NCBI GenBank assembly: GCA_027484575.1
Contig: JAIXSQ010000015.1
Span: 248,001 to 312,000, forward strand
Direction of reading: 5' to 3'
Source: Comamonadaceae bacterium
GTDB taxonomy: Bacteria; Pseudomonadota; Gammaproteobacteria; Burkholderiales; Burkholderiaceae_C
Length of the DNA stretch: 64,000 bases
Shown: positions 21,493 to 29,898 of the stretch, one piece after another
How positions within the stretch are numbered: position 1 is the stretch's first letter
Layout of the letters: every line of letters starts with the position of its first letter
Program-made: the position numbers and the translations under genes
The notes under the pieces: model-generated
Told to the model about the DNA's origin: nothing
What the model saw: the letters and a program-made list of their open reading frames with translations, nothing else
Database searches by the model: none

Positions 21493-22708
21493 TCCCGCTT
21501 CGCTGCTCGGCAGCCTGCAGCCCGGCGCGCTCGCCGGCCTGAAGGTGGTCGAGATGGGCCAGCTGATCGCCGGCCCGTTCGTGGGCAAGACGCTGGGCGA
21601 CTTCGGCGCCGACGTGGTCAAGATCGAGCCGCCCGGCGCGGGCGACCCGCTGCGCAACTGGCGGCTGCTGCAGGACGGCACCTCGGTGTGGTGGCAGGTG
21701 CAGTCGCGCAACAAGCGCTCCATCGCGCTGGACCTGCGCAGCGCCGAGGGCCAGCGCATCGCGCGCGAGCTGGTGGCTGGCGCCGACGTGCTGATCGAGA
21801 ACTTCCGCCCCGGCACGCTCGAGGGCTGGGGCATGGACTACGAGAGCCTCTCGCGCGACAACCCCGGCCTGGTGATGGTGCGCATCTCGGGCTACGGCCA
21901 GACCGGCCCCTACCGCGACCTGCCCGGCTTCGGCGTGATCGGCGAGGCCATGGGCGGGCTGCGCCACCTCACCGGCGAGCCCGGCCGGGTGCCGGTGCGC
22001 TGCGGCATCTCCATCGGCGACACGCTGGCGGCGCTGCACGGCACGATCGGCGTGCTGATGGCCCTGTACCACCGCCAGGCCCATGGCGGCAGGGGGCAGG
22101 TGATCGACGTGGCCCTGCACGAGGCCGTGTTCAACGTGATGGAGAGCCTCGTGCCCGAATACAGCGCCTTCGGCGCGATCCGCGAACCCGCGGGCTCGGC
22201 CCTGCCGGGCATCGCCCCGTCCAATGCCTACCCCTGCGCCGACGGCGTGGTGCTGGTGGCCGGCAACGGCGACAGCATCTTCAAGCGGCTGATGGCGGCC
22301 ATCGGCCGCGACGACCTGGGCAGCGACCCGCAGCTGGCCGACAACGCCGGCCGCGTGGCCCGCGTGGCCGAGATCGATGCGGCCATCGGCGCCTGGACCG
22401 CGCAGCGCACGGTCACCGAGGCGCTGGAGGTGCTGTCGGCGGCCAAGGTGCCGGCCGGCCGCGTCTACACGGCCAAGGACATCGTCGAGGACCCGCACTA
22501 CCGGGCCCGCGACATGGTGCTCACCCAGGTCACGCGCGACGGCCATGCGGTCGAGGTGCCGGGCATCGTGCCCAAGCTGTCGGGCACGCCGGGGGCCGTG
22601 CGCAGCAGCGCGCCGCGGCTGGGCGACGACACCGAGACGGTGTTGCGCGAGCTGGGCTACGGCCAGGAAGCGATCGACGCGCTGCGGGCGCGCAAGGTGG
22701 TGGCATGA
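21485..22708 (+). CDS. Class III CoA-transferase (CaiB/BaiF family)
   Basis: A 407-residue enzyme expected to move CoA from a donor thioester to a free carboxylic acid. Motifs: MGQLIAGPFVGKTLGDFGAD, RNKRSIALDLRS, IENFRPGTLEGWGMDY and the catalytic Asp179 in GISIGDTLAAL, equivalent to Asp169 of formyl-CoA transferase. The start is a TTG at 21485, inside the end of tctC (8-bp overlap); no better start lies nearby. Its TGA overlaps the ATG of the following lyase. The acid substrate is unknown, but the lyase partner suggests a 3-hydroxy-3-methyl dicarboxylate. Confidence 0.93.
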   Translation: MTDPASLLGSLQPGALAGLKVVEMGQLIAGPFVGKTLGDFGADVVKIEPPGAGDPLRNWRLLQDGTSVWWQVQSRNKRSIALDLRSAEGQRIARELVAGADVLIENFRPGTLEGWGMDYESLSRDNPGLVMVRISGYGQTGPYRDLPGFGVIGEAMGGLRHLTGEPGRVPVRCGISIGDTLAALHGTIGVLMALYHRQAHGGRGQVIDVALHEAVFNVMESLVPEYSAFGAIREPAGSALPGIAPSNAYPCADGVVLVAGNGDSIFKRLMAAIGRDDLGSDPQLADNAGRVARVAEIDAAIGAWTAQRTVTEALEVLSAAKVPAGRVYTAKDIVEDPHYRARDMVLTQVTRDGHAVEVPGIVPKLSGTPGAVRSSAPRLGDDTETVLRELGYGQEAIDALRARKVVA

Positions 22709-23688
22709 GCGCCACCGTCTGGAACGGCGCCGGCCGCCGCGTGTACCTGCAGGAGGTGGGCACCCGCGACGGGCTGCAGGCCGAGAGCGCGTTCGTGCCC
22801 ACGGCCGACAAGGTGGCGCTGGTCGACGCGCTGTCCGACGCGGGCCTGGCCAAGGTCGAGGTCACCGCCTTCGTCTCGCCCGCGGCGATCCCGGCGCTGC
22901 GCGATGCCGAGCAGGTGCTGCGCGAGATCCGGCGCGTGCCGGGCGTGACCTACACCTGCCTGGTGCCCAACGTCCGCGGCGCCGAGCGCGCCATCGAGTC
23001 GCGCGCCGACGAGCTGAACCTGGTCATGTCGGCCAGCGAGAGCCACAACCTGGCCAACCTGCGCATGACCCGCGACCAGTCGTACGCGGGCCTGCGGGCG
23101 GTGGCGGACCTGGCGCGCGGCGCCGGCGTGCCCGTGACCATCTCGCTGTCGTGCAGCTTCGGCTGCCCCATGGACGGCGACGTGCCCGAGGACGAGGTGC
23201 TGGCCTGGTGCGCCCGCTACGTCGAGGAGACCGGCGCGCGCGGCGTGACGCTGTGCGACACCACCGGCATGGCCTACCCCACGCAGGTGGCGCGGCTGGT
23301 GCAGGCCTTCCGCGCCCGCTGGCCCGGCACCGAGCTGACGCTGCACTTCCACAACACGCGCGGCATGGGCCTGGCCAACGTGCTGGCGGCGCTGGACGCC
23401 GGCGCCGACCGCTTCGACGCCTCGCTGGGCGGCATCGGCGGTTGCCCGTACGCCCCGGGCGCCAGCGGCAACGTCTGCACCGAGGAGGTGGCGCATGCGC
23501 TGGCCCTCATGGGCTACGACACCGGCATCGCCATGGACCGGCTGCTGGCGGCCGCGCGGCGCCTGCCCGGCCTGATCGGCCACGAGGTGCCGGGGCAGAT
23601 CACCAAGGCCGGGCAGCGGCTGGACCTGCATCCGCGGCCGGCCGATTTCGAGGCGATCCGCGCGCGCGCGCTGGCGCGCGGCGGCTGA
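22705..23688 (+). CDS. Hydroxymethylglutaryl-CoA lyase family protein
   Basis: A 327-residue TIM-barrel enzyme of the HMGL-like group. Active-site stretches are LQEVGTRDGLQ, HFHNTRGMG and the cysteine loop GGCPYAPGASGN. The canonical reaction cleaves 3-hydroxy-3-methylglutaryl-CoA to acetoacetate and acetyl-CoA; relatives act on other 3-hydroxy-acyl-CoAs. It overlaps the CoA-transferase by 4 bp (ATGA). No leucine-catabolism genes (isovaleryl-CoA dehydrogenase, MCC) are nearby, so it probably serves the adjacent uptake and activation genes. A clear terminator follows. Confidence 0.93.
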   Translation: MSATVWNGAGRRVYLQEVGTRDGLQAESAFVPTADKVALVDALSDAGLAKVEVTAFVSPAAIPALRDAEQVLREIRRVPGVTYTCLVPNVRGAERAIESRADELNLVMSASESHNLANLRMTRDQSYAGLRAVADLARGAGVPVTISLSCSFGCPMDGDVPEDEVLAWCARYVEETGARGVTLCDTTGMAYPTQVARLVQAFRARWPGTELTLHFHNTRGMGLANVLAALDAGADRFDASLGGIGGCPYAPGASGNVCTEEVAHALALMGYDTGIAMDRLLAAARRLPGLIGHEVPGQITKAGQRLDLHPRPADFEAIRARALARGG

Positions 23689-23699
23689 GGTCCTGGCGA

Positions 23700-23724
23700 G
23701 GGGCGCCGGTGGCGCCCCGTTTTT
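23700..23724 (+). terminator. Rho-independent terminator after the tctC-CoA transferase-lyase operon
   Basis: GGGGCGCC (23700-23707), loop GGT, GGCGCCCC (23711-23718), then G and five T residues (23720-23724). This is a textbook intrinsic terminator 12 bp past the lyase stop. It separates the cassette from the oxidoreductase genes that follow. Confidence 0.9.
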
Positions 23725-23761
23725 CTCGCGTTCCGAACGACAACCACGAAGGAGACACACC

Positions 23762-24232
23762 ATGGCACGCACCACCCTCCATCTCAACGGCCGGGCACGG
23801 CAGTTCGAGGCCGAGCCCGACGAGCCGCTGCTGTACGTGCTGCGCGACCGGCTGGAGCTGCACGGTCCCAAGTTCGGCTGCGGCCTGGGCCAGTGCGGCG
23901 CCTGCACGGTGCACCTGGACGGCCAGGCCGTGCGCTCGTGCACGCTGCCCGTCTCGGCCGTCAAGGGCCGCAAGGTGACCACGCTGGAGGGCCTGGGCAG
24001 CAGCGCGAAGCCCTCGACGCTGCAGCAGGCCTTCATCGACGAGCAGGCCGCGCAGTGCGGCTACTGCATCAACGGCATGGTGATGCAGGCGGCCGACCTC
24101 CTCAAGCGCAACCCCCGGCCCAGCGAGCAGCAGATCCGCGAGGGGCTGGCGATGAACCTGTGCCGCTGCGGCACCCACCAGCGCATCGTGCGCGCCGTGC
24201 AGCGCGCCTCGGGCCAGCCCGTCACCGCCTGA
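23762..24232 (+). CDS. [2Fe-2S] subunit of an IorAB-type molybdenum hydroxylase
   Basis: A 156-residue small subunit. The plant-type ferredoxin cluster is bound by the cysteines in FGCGLGQCGACTVHLDG, and the second cluster by AQCGYCINGMVM and NLCRCGTHQRI. It resembles the alpha subunit of isoquinoline 1-oxidoreductase and related aldehyde or N-heterocycle hydroxylases. It passes electrons from the molybdenum subunit encoded 12 bp downstream. A good ribosome site (AAGGAGA) precedes the ATG. Confidence 0.95.
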   Translation: MARTTLHLNGRARQFEAEPDEPLLYVLRDRLELHGPKFGCGLGQCGACTVHLDGQAVRSCTLPVSAVKGRKVTTLEGLGSSAKPSTLQQAFIDEQAAQCGYCINGMVMQAADLLKRNPRPSEQQIREGLAMNLCRCGTHQRIVRAVQRASGQPVTA

Positions 24233-24243
24233 AGGAGACCGCC

Positions 24244-26493
24244 ATGACGAGCACCCGACGCGATTTCCTCGCCCGCACCGCGGCCGCCACCGGCGCCCTG
24301 GTGGTGGGCTTCCACCTGCCCGCGGCCCGCGCCGCCACCCCGCCGGCGCCCGGCGCGCTGCCGGCCCGCAAGCCCGTGGCCAAGGACCTGGTCGAGAGCT
24401 TCGTGGCCATCGGCCCCGACGGCTCGGCCACGGTGCACGTGGGCAAGGTCGACCTGGGCACCGGCACCCGCACCGCGCTGGCGCAGATGGCCGCCGACGA
24501 GCTGGACCTGCCGTTCGAGCGCGTGACCATGGTCATGGGCGACACCGGCACCACGCCCGACCAGTGGATGACCGGCGCCAACCTCACCATCGCCCAGGGC
24601 GGCACCGAGATGCGCCGCGCCTGCGCCACCGCGCGGGCCGCGCTGCTGCAGCGCGCCTCGGCGCGGCTGGGCGTGCCGGCCGCCTCGCTGCTGGCGGTCG
24701 ACGGCGTGGTGCACGTGCAGGCCGACCCGGCCCGGCGCGTGGGCTACGGCGAGCTGGTGCGCGGCGAACCGCTGGCGCTGAAGGTCGACGCGCAGGCGCC
24801 GCTGAAGAAGGCCGCCGAGTACAAGGCCGTGGGCCGTTCGCAGCCGCGCGTGGACATCCCGGCCAAGGTCACGGGCGAGTTCACCTACATGCACGACTTC
24901 CGCCTGACCGGCATGCTGCACGCGCGGGTGATCCGCCCCGATGCGGTGGGCGCGCCGCTGCAGTCGTTCGACGACAGTGCCGCCAAGAAGGTCAAGGGCT
25001 ACGTGCGCACCGTGCGCAAGGGCGATTTCCTGGCGGTGCTGGCCACCACCGAGTGGGGCGCCGTCAAGGCCATGCGCGCCATGCAGGTGCAGTGGGGCGC
25101 GGGCCCGGGCCTGCCCGCGCAGGCCACGGTGTTCGACCACTGGCGCAGCCGCCCGGTGGCCAAGCAGGAGGCCACGCAGAAGGTGGGCGATGCGCGTGCC
25201 GCGCTGGCCGCCGCGCCGCGGCGGGTGACGGCCCGCTACGACTTCCCGGTGCAGACGCATGCCTCGCTGGGCCCGTCCTGCGCGGTCGCGCAGATGCAGG
25301 GCGGCGAGCTGACGATCTGGTCGGCCTCGCAGGCCACCCACTCGCTGGTGACCGAGGTCGCGCCCATCGTGGGCCTGCCGCCCGAGAAGATCCGCATCGC
25401 CTACCTCGACGGCGCCGGCTGCTACGGCCGCAACGGCCACGAGGACGCGTCGGCCGACGCGGCGCTGATCACCACCCTGATCGGCGGCGCGCCGGTGCGG
25501 GTGCAATGGACGCGCGAGGACGAGATGGCCCGCTCGCCCAAGAGCCCGCCGCGCTCGATGGACTTCGAGGCCGGGCTGGATGCCGAGGGCAACGTGGTGG
25601 CCTGGCGCAGCGACTTCTGGATCGCGCTGAACCACATCGTGGCCTTCAAGCCGCTGGACTTCCCGCTGCTGGCGGCCAGCGAGACGGGGCAGCCGCGGCC
25701 GGGCAACTGGGTGGGCTTCCTGTTCCAGAACTCGGGCATCGGCTACGGCTTCCCAGCCATCGAGGTCAACACCCGCCACGTCGAGCAGGCCTTCTTCCGC
25801 AGCGCGCACCTGCGCAGCCCGGGGCGCATCGAGAACAGCTACGCCAACGAGACCTTCGTCGACGAGCTGGCCCATGCGGCCGGGGCCGATCCGGCCGAGT
25901 ACCGGCTGCGGGCGCTCAAGGACGCGCGCGGCATCGCCGTGATCCGCCAGGCCATGGCGCGCGCCGGCTGGCAGCCGCGCGCGGGCACCAATCCGCAGGC
26001 CGGCGCCGGCGACGTGGTGCGCGGCCGCGGCATCTCGTACCTGCGCTACAACAATGCGATCACCTACGTGGCCGCGGTGGCCGAGGTGGCGGTCAACCGC
26101 CGCACCGGCGAGATCCGGGTCGAGCGGGTCTGCGTGGCGCACGACTGCGGCCAGGTGGTCAACCCCGACGGCACCCGCAACCAGGTCGAGGGCGGCGTGA
26201 TCCAGACGGTCAGCCGCACCCTGATGGAGCAGGTGACCTGGGACAGCCAGCAGGTGCTGTCCAAGGATTGGGCCAGCTACCCGATCCTGCGCCACCACGA
26301 GGTGCCCAAGGTGATGGTGGACCTGATCGACCGGCCGGGCGAGCCCAGCTGGGGCGCCGGTGAGCCCACCGCCTGCGCGATCCCGGCGGCGATCGGCAAC
26401 GCGGTGTTCGACGCCACCGGCGCGCGCCTGCGCCGGGTGCCGTTCACGCCCGACCAGGTGCTGGCGGCGCTGCCGAAGGCCGCAACCGCCTGA
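24244..26493 (+). CDS. Tat-exported molybdopterin-binding subunit (IorB-like)
   Basis: A 749-residue large subunit with a twin-arginine signal (TRRDFLARTAAATGALVVG), so the complex probably acts in the periplasm and carries its small subunit with it. Molybdenum-cofactor features: NLTIAQGGTEMRRAC, GAGCYGRNGHEDASADA and, near the C-terminus, GAGEPTACAIPAAIGNA with the family catalytic Glu. The organisation IorA-IorB without an FAD subunit matches isoquinoline oxidoreductase-like enzymes, which use a cytochrome as acceptor. No cytochrome or XdhC-type maturation gene is adjacent. Substrate unknown; aldehydes or N-heteroaromatics are typical. Confidence 0.94.
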   Translation: MTSTRRDFLARTAAATGALVVGFHLPAARAATPPAPGALPARKPVAKDLVESFVAIGPDGSATVHVGKVDLGTGTRTALAQMAADELDLPFERVTMVMGDTGTTPDQWMTGANLTIAQGGTEMRRACATARAALLQRASARLGVPAASLLAVDGVVHVQADPARRVGYGELVRGEPLALKVDAQAPLKKAAEYKAVGRSQPRVDIPAKVTGEFTYMHDFRLTGMLHARVIRPDAVGAPLQSFDDSAAKKVKGYVRTVRKGDFLAVLATTEWGAVKAMRAMQVQWGAGPGLPAQATVFDHWRSRPVAKQEATQKVGDARAALAAAPRRVTARYDFPVQTHASLGPSCAVAQMQGGELTIWSASQATHSLVTEVAPIVGLPPEKIRIAYLDGAGCYGRNGHEDASADAALITTLIGGAPVRVQWTREDEMARSPKSPPRSMDFEAGLDAEGNVVAWRSDFWIALNHIVAFKPLDFPLLAASETGQPRPGNWVGFLFQNSGIGYGFPAIEVNTRHVEQAFFRSAHLRSPGRIENSYANETFVDELAHAAGADPAEYRLRALKDARGIAVIRQAMARAGWQPRAGTNPQAGAGDVVRGRGISYLRYNNAITYVAAVAEVAVNRRTGEIRVERVCVAHDCGQVVNPDGTRNQVEGGVIQTVSRTLMEQVTWDSQQVLSKDWASYPILRHHEVPKVMVDLIDRPGEPSWGAGEPTACAIPAAIGNAVFDATGARLRRVPFTPDQVLAALPKAATA

Positions 26494-26563
26494 GGGGCGC
26501 TGGGTGAGGAGGGGCGCGGCGCTGGCATCATCCGGCCCGCGTTCCACCCCACGCCTGCCCTCC

Positions 26564-26923
26564 ATGCCGTTCCCCGACCGTTCCGACCGAACCGCCGTGC
26601 GGCAGCTCGTGCTGCGTGGCGCGCCCGACCGCCTCGAGACCCGCTCCTTGTTCCTGGACCTGCTGGCCACCACCGGCCACGGCGCCGCTCCGGTGGTGCT
26701 GGACCTGCGCGAGGCCGACCTGCCCGGCGAGGCCGACCAGGTGTTCCTGGCCTGCATGGTGGTGGCCTTCCTGTCCGAGTGCCGCGTCGCGCTGCTCGCC
26801 CGCAAGGAGGCGATCCACCACGTGGCCGAAAGCGTCGCGGTGCGTGCCGGCGTGGCGGTGCGTTCGTTCTGGCGCGAGGAGGCCGCGCAGGACTGGCTGC
26901 TCGGCCGCGACACGGCCGTCTGA
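26564..26923 (+). CDS. Hypothetical protein, 119 aa
   Basis: Unrecognised with certainty. The alternation of buried strands and helices (VVLDLREADLPGEADQVFLA, then CRVALLARKEAIHHVAESVA) loosely resembles a small STAS- or SpoIIAA-like fold, but the signature is not strong enough for a call. It is convergent with the chemoreceptor gene (17 bp between stops) and 70 bp after the oxidoreductase operon. Confidence 0.7.
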   Translation: MPFPDRSDRTAVRQLVLRGAPDRLETRSLFLDLLATTGHGAAPVVLDLREADLPGEADQVFLACMVVAFLSECRVALLARKEAIHHVAESVAVRAGVAVRSFWREEAAQDWLLGRDTAV

Positions 26924-26939
26924 GCGGCGGCCGCGGGCC

Positions 26940-28646
26940 TCAGAACTTCTGCCAGTCGTCGTCGGCCCCGGGCGTTGCCGTTGCGGTGGCGACCGGTGCC
27001 GCCTGCGGCGTGCGGCGCGGGCGGGCCGCAGCGGTGCGCGCGGCCGGCGCCGCAGCCGCCGGCGCCGCAGCCGTCACGGGCTGCGGGGGCACCTGCGACG
27101 ACGCCAGCCGGAACGAGGCCATCGCCTGCACCAGCTGCTGCGCCTGCGACTTCAGGCTGTCCGCGGCGGCGGCGCTCTGCTCGACCAGCGCGGCGTTCTG
27201 CTGTGTCGCCTGGTCCATCTGCGTCACGGCCTCGCCCACCTGCACCACGCCGGCGCTCTGCTCGCGGCTGGCCGTGCTGATGTCGCCCATGAGCGTGGTG
27301 ACGCGGGCGATGGACTCGACCACCTCGCGCATGGTCGCGCCGGCCTGGTCGACCAGGGCATTGCCCTGTTCGACCCGTTCCACGCTGGCGCCGATGAGGG
27401 TCTTGATCTCCTTGGCGGCCTCGGCGCTGCGCTGGGCCAGGGTGCGCACCTCGCCGGCCACCACCGCGAAGCCGCGGCCCTGCTCGCCGGCGCGCGCCGC
27501 CTCGACCGCGGCGTTGAGCGCCAGGATGTTGGTCTGGAACGCGATGCCGTCGATCACGCCGATGATGTCGGCGATCTCGCGGCTGCTCGCGTGGATGCCC
27601 TTCATCGTGTCCACGACCTCGCCGACCACCTCGCCGCCGCGGGTGGCGACCTGCGAGGCGGCGGCGGCCAGCTCGTTGCCCTGCTGCGCACTGGCTGCGT
27701 TCTGGCGCACCGTCTCGGCCAGCTGCTTCATCGAGGCAGCGGTCTGCTGCAGGGCGGAGGCCTGCTCCTCGGTGCGGCTGGACAGGTCGGTGTTGCCCTG
27801 GGCGATCTGCCCGGAGGCGGTGGCCACCGAGTCGGCATTGCCGCGCACCGCGCTGACCATGGTAGCCAGGCGGTCGCGCATTTCCTTCATCGCGGCCAGC
27901 AGGCTGGTGGAGTCGCCGGGCCGCACCTGGACCTCGCTGGCCAGGTCGCCGTCCGCAATGCGGCGCACCACGTCGGCGGCATAGGACGGCTCGCCGCCGA
28001 ACTGCCGCAGCAGGCCACGGGTGATCACCACCGACACGGCCAGGCCGAGGGCGACGGCGGCCAGGCCCAGCACCGCCAGCAGGCTGCGGGTGGCGGCGGC
28101 CATGTCGGCGCTGGCCTTGCCTTCGGCGGCCACCTTCTTCTGCTGGTTCTCCACCATGGCCTTGAGGGCCGCGATGTACTCGCCCTGCGACTTGTAGTCG
28201 GGGCCATAGAGCAGCTGGGTGCCTTCGGCGATGCTGCCCGCGGCGCCCAGCTTGACCACCTCGCGGGTGTAGGTGTTGAACACCTTGCGCACCTGCAGCG
28301 TGCGCTCAAGCAGCTCGCGGTCGTCCTTGTCACGCAGTTCCTTGTCCAGGAACTCGTACAGCGCGCTGGCCGCCTGCACGTTCTTCTCGAAGGCCTCGGC
28401 CTGCTGTGCGCGCATCTTCTCGTCGCTCATCAGCAGCAGGTTGCGGGTGATGCGGGTGTTGTCCATGGTGCGGTAGGCGATGTCGCTCATCGCCTGCAGC
28501 CGCGGGATGCGCGCATCGGTCAGGTCGCCCACCGTGGCGGCCAGGCTGCCCACCCGCGCCAGGGCGAGCAGGACGCAGCCAGCCAGCAACGCGAGCACCA
28601 CGCCGAAGCCCAGGGCCAGGCGGGTCGAGAGGGTCATGCGGTTCAT
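26940..28646 (-). CDS. Methyl-accepting chemotaxis protein
   Basis: A 568-residue chemoreceptor. Membrane helix 1 is at about 10-32, followed by a four-helix-bundle periplasmic sensor (about 35-190), membrane helix 2 (about 190-212) and HAMP. The signalling hairpin tip, IDGIAFQTNILALNAAVEAA, is the conserved contact for CheA and CheW. An Ala/Pro-rich flexible tail ends in DDDWQKF, matching the C-terminal pentapeptide type (aromatic, X, X, X/K, F) that tethers CheR and CheB. It follows a cheW gene 25 bp upstream, and the two probably form an operon. Ligand unknown. Confidence 0.96.
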   Translation of the reverse strand: MNRMTLSTRLALGFGVVLALLAGCVLLALARVGSLAATVGDLTDARIPRLQAMSDIAYRTMDNTRITRNLLLMSDEKMRAQQAEAFEKNVQAASALYEFLDKELRDKDDRELLERTLQVRKVFNTYTREVVKLGAAGSIAEGTQLLYGPDYKSQGEYIAALKAMVENQQKKVAAEGKASADMAAATRSLLAVLGLAAVALGLAVSVVITRGLLRQFGGEPSYAADVVRRIADGDLASEVQVRPGDSTSLLAAMKEMRDRLATMVSAVRGNADSVATASGQIAQGNTDLSSRTEEQASALQQTAASMKQLAETVRQNAASAQQGNELAAAASQVATRGGEVVGEVVDTMKGIHASSREIADIIGVIDGIAFQTNILALNAAVEAARAGEQGRGFAVVAGEVRTLAQRSAEAAKEIKTLIGASVERVEQGNALVDQAGATMREVVESIARVTTLMGDISTASREQSAGVVQVGEAVTQMDQATQQNAALVEQSAAAADSLKSQAQQLVQAMASFRLASSQVPPQPVTAAAPAAAAPAARTAAARPRRTPQAAPVATATATPGADDDWQKF

Positions 28647-28671
28647 GTCCGTGCTCCTTCGTCGTGCGTGT

Positions 28672-29187
28672 TCACTGCAACTGGCCGGGCACCAGGCCCA
28701 CGCCGCTGCCGGCCAGCAGCCGGTCGATGTCCAGCAACAGCAGCATCCGCTGCTGCAGCGTGGCGATGCCCAGCAGGCGGTCCGTGTCGACGCCGGCGCT
28801 GAACTGCGGAACGTCGCGCAGCTCGTGCGCCGCCGGGGTCACCACGTCCGAGACGCTGTCGACCACCATGCCCGCGACCCGGTCGCCCAGGGTCAGCACG
28901 ATCACGACGGCACTGGCATCGCGGCCCCCGTCGTGGCGGCCGAACTGCAGGCGCAGGTCCACCACGGGCACGACGGTGCCGCGCAGGTTCACCACGCCCA
29001 GCAGGCCCGCCGGTGCGCCTGCGATGCGCGTGGGGCGCTCGTAGGAGCGGATTTCCTGCACGCGCAGGATGTCCACGCCGTACTCCTCCTCGCCGAGGCG
29101 GAAGGTGAGGAAGTCGCGGTCGGCGGCGACATGACCGACCACCGGCACTGCGCCGTGGTCCGCTCTGGGACTGCTCAAGGGATCCAT
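28672..29187 (-). CDS. cheW: Chemotaxis coupling protein CheW
   Basis: A 171-residue CheW-domain protein joining receptors to the CheA kinase. Core stretches are FLTFRLGEEEYGVDILRVQE, GVVNLRGTVVPVVDLRLQFG and VDSVSDVVT. It is slightly longer than the typical 160 residues because of a short acidic N-terminal leader. It is the first gene of a cheW-receptor pair. No cheA or cheY lies in the window, so it may serve a receptor-specific role within a remote chemosensory system. Confidence 0.95.
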   Translation of the reverse strand: MDPLSSPRADHGAVPVVGHVAADRDFLTFRLGEEEYGVDILRVQEIRSYERPTRIAGAPAGLLGVVNLRGTVVPVVDLRLQFGRHDGGRDASAVVIVLTLGDRVAGMVVDSVSDVVTPAAHELRDVPQFSAGVDTDRLLGIATLQQRMLLLLDIDRLLAGSGVGLVPGQLQ

Positions 29188-29546
29188 CGGGTACTCCAGA
29201 AAATCCGGGACGTGGCGGCGCCCGGGGGCCGTGGATCTGCACGTTATGCGTCGTCAGGCCTGATGTAAGTGCCGATAAGAGGCGGGAACCGGGCCGTGTC
29301 GCGGCCCTTGGCCCCGGGCCTGTCGGGTGGCTTGGAGGCCGCGTGGCGGTAACGGGGTGCGCAGGGCGTCACCCTGGCGAGGGCGACTGCACCGCGCCTG
29401 TAGCCAGGCGCAGGCCAGGGCGGGGCGGGGTGGCGCGCGGTCGGTGCCGCACGGGGGGGGTCGGTGCCCGGTGCCTGCCCGGGCACCGGTTCACGGGATC
29501 TGCGCAGGGCGACCGGCCCAGGGTCGATGGGCCGGCGCCGCGGCGC
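29188..29546. other. 359-bp intergenic region
   Basis: This lies between the start of cheW and the stop of the acyl-CoA-binding protein gene, both minus strand. It holds the hairpin at 29462-29488 (listed separately), a G8 run (29453-29460) and a short TCAGGCCTGA palindrome (29254-29263). I see no gene. A promoter for cheW is expected near the right edge of the cheW start, but no convincing sigma-70 or FliA site reads in the right direction. Confidence 0.6.
29462..29488 (-). terminator. Candidate hairpin terminator after the acyl-CoA-binding protein gene
   Basis: CGGTGCCCGG (29462-29471) and CCGGGCACCG (29479-29488) are perfect 10-bp inverted arms around a 7-base loop. The hairpin is about 58 bp past the stop of the minus-strand acyl-CoA-binding protein gene. 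There is no long T tract, but a short C run follows on the minus strand. It may terminate that transcript or precede cheW as a leader element. Confidence 0.45.
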
Positions 29547-29801
29547 TCAGCTGAGCGACTGGATCAGGTCGATGTACTGCTGCTTGGCGCCGTCCTGCGG
29601 CGTGCCCTTGAGCGCGTTCCAAGCATCCCACTTGGCACGGCCGACCATGTCGCCGAAGCCGGGCTTCTTCTCGGTGACGTCGCCGGCCGTGGCCTGCTTG
29701 TACAGGCCATAGATCTTCAGCAGCGTCGCGTTGTCGGGGCGCTCGCTCAGCTTCTTGGAATTCGCGACGGCGGCTTCGAAGTCGGCGTTCAGGTCGGCCA
29801 T
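29547..29801 (-). CDS. Acyl-CoA-binding protein
   Basis: An 84-residue four-helix ACBP, the usual length for the family. Diagnostic stretches are LLKIYGLYKQATAGDV (tyrosines and lysine of the ligand pocket) and MVGRAKWDAWNALKGTPQDG. It binds long-chain acyl-CoA in the cytoplasm and buffers or delivers it. The gene is divergent from a wax ester synthase gene with 97 bp between starts, so a shared control region is likely. Acyl-CoA is the substrate of both the synthase and the reductase further on. Confidence 0.96.
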   Translation of the reverse strand: MADLNADFEAAVANSKKLSERPDNATLLKIYGLYKQATAGDVTEKKPGFGDMVGRAKWDAWNALKGTPQDGAKQQYIDLIQSLS

Positions 29802-29898
29802 GGCAGGGGTCCTCGTGCGGGGAAAGCCCGGGATCTTAAGCGCGGGGGTGGCGCAACAATCGGGTCCAGGCTCCAAACCCGCCCAGGACGCACGCCCC

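Noticed and set aside
21485..22708. Apparent replacement of the catalytic Asp by Glu in the class III CoA-transferase (VALHEAVF)
   Set aside because: That position is not the nucleophile. Comparison with formyl-CoA transferase and CaiB, whose Asp169 lies in the later-named GD motif region, places the catalytic residue at Asp179 (GISIGD), which is conserved.
29271..29278. GCCGATAA, resembling a FliA (sigma-28) -10 element near cheW
   Set aside because: It reads on the plus strand while cheW is on the minus strand, and no matching -35 is found at the required distance.
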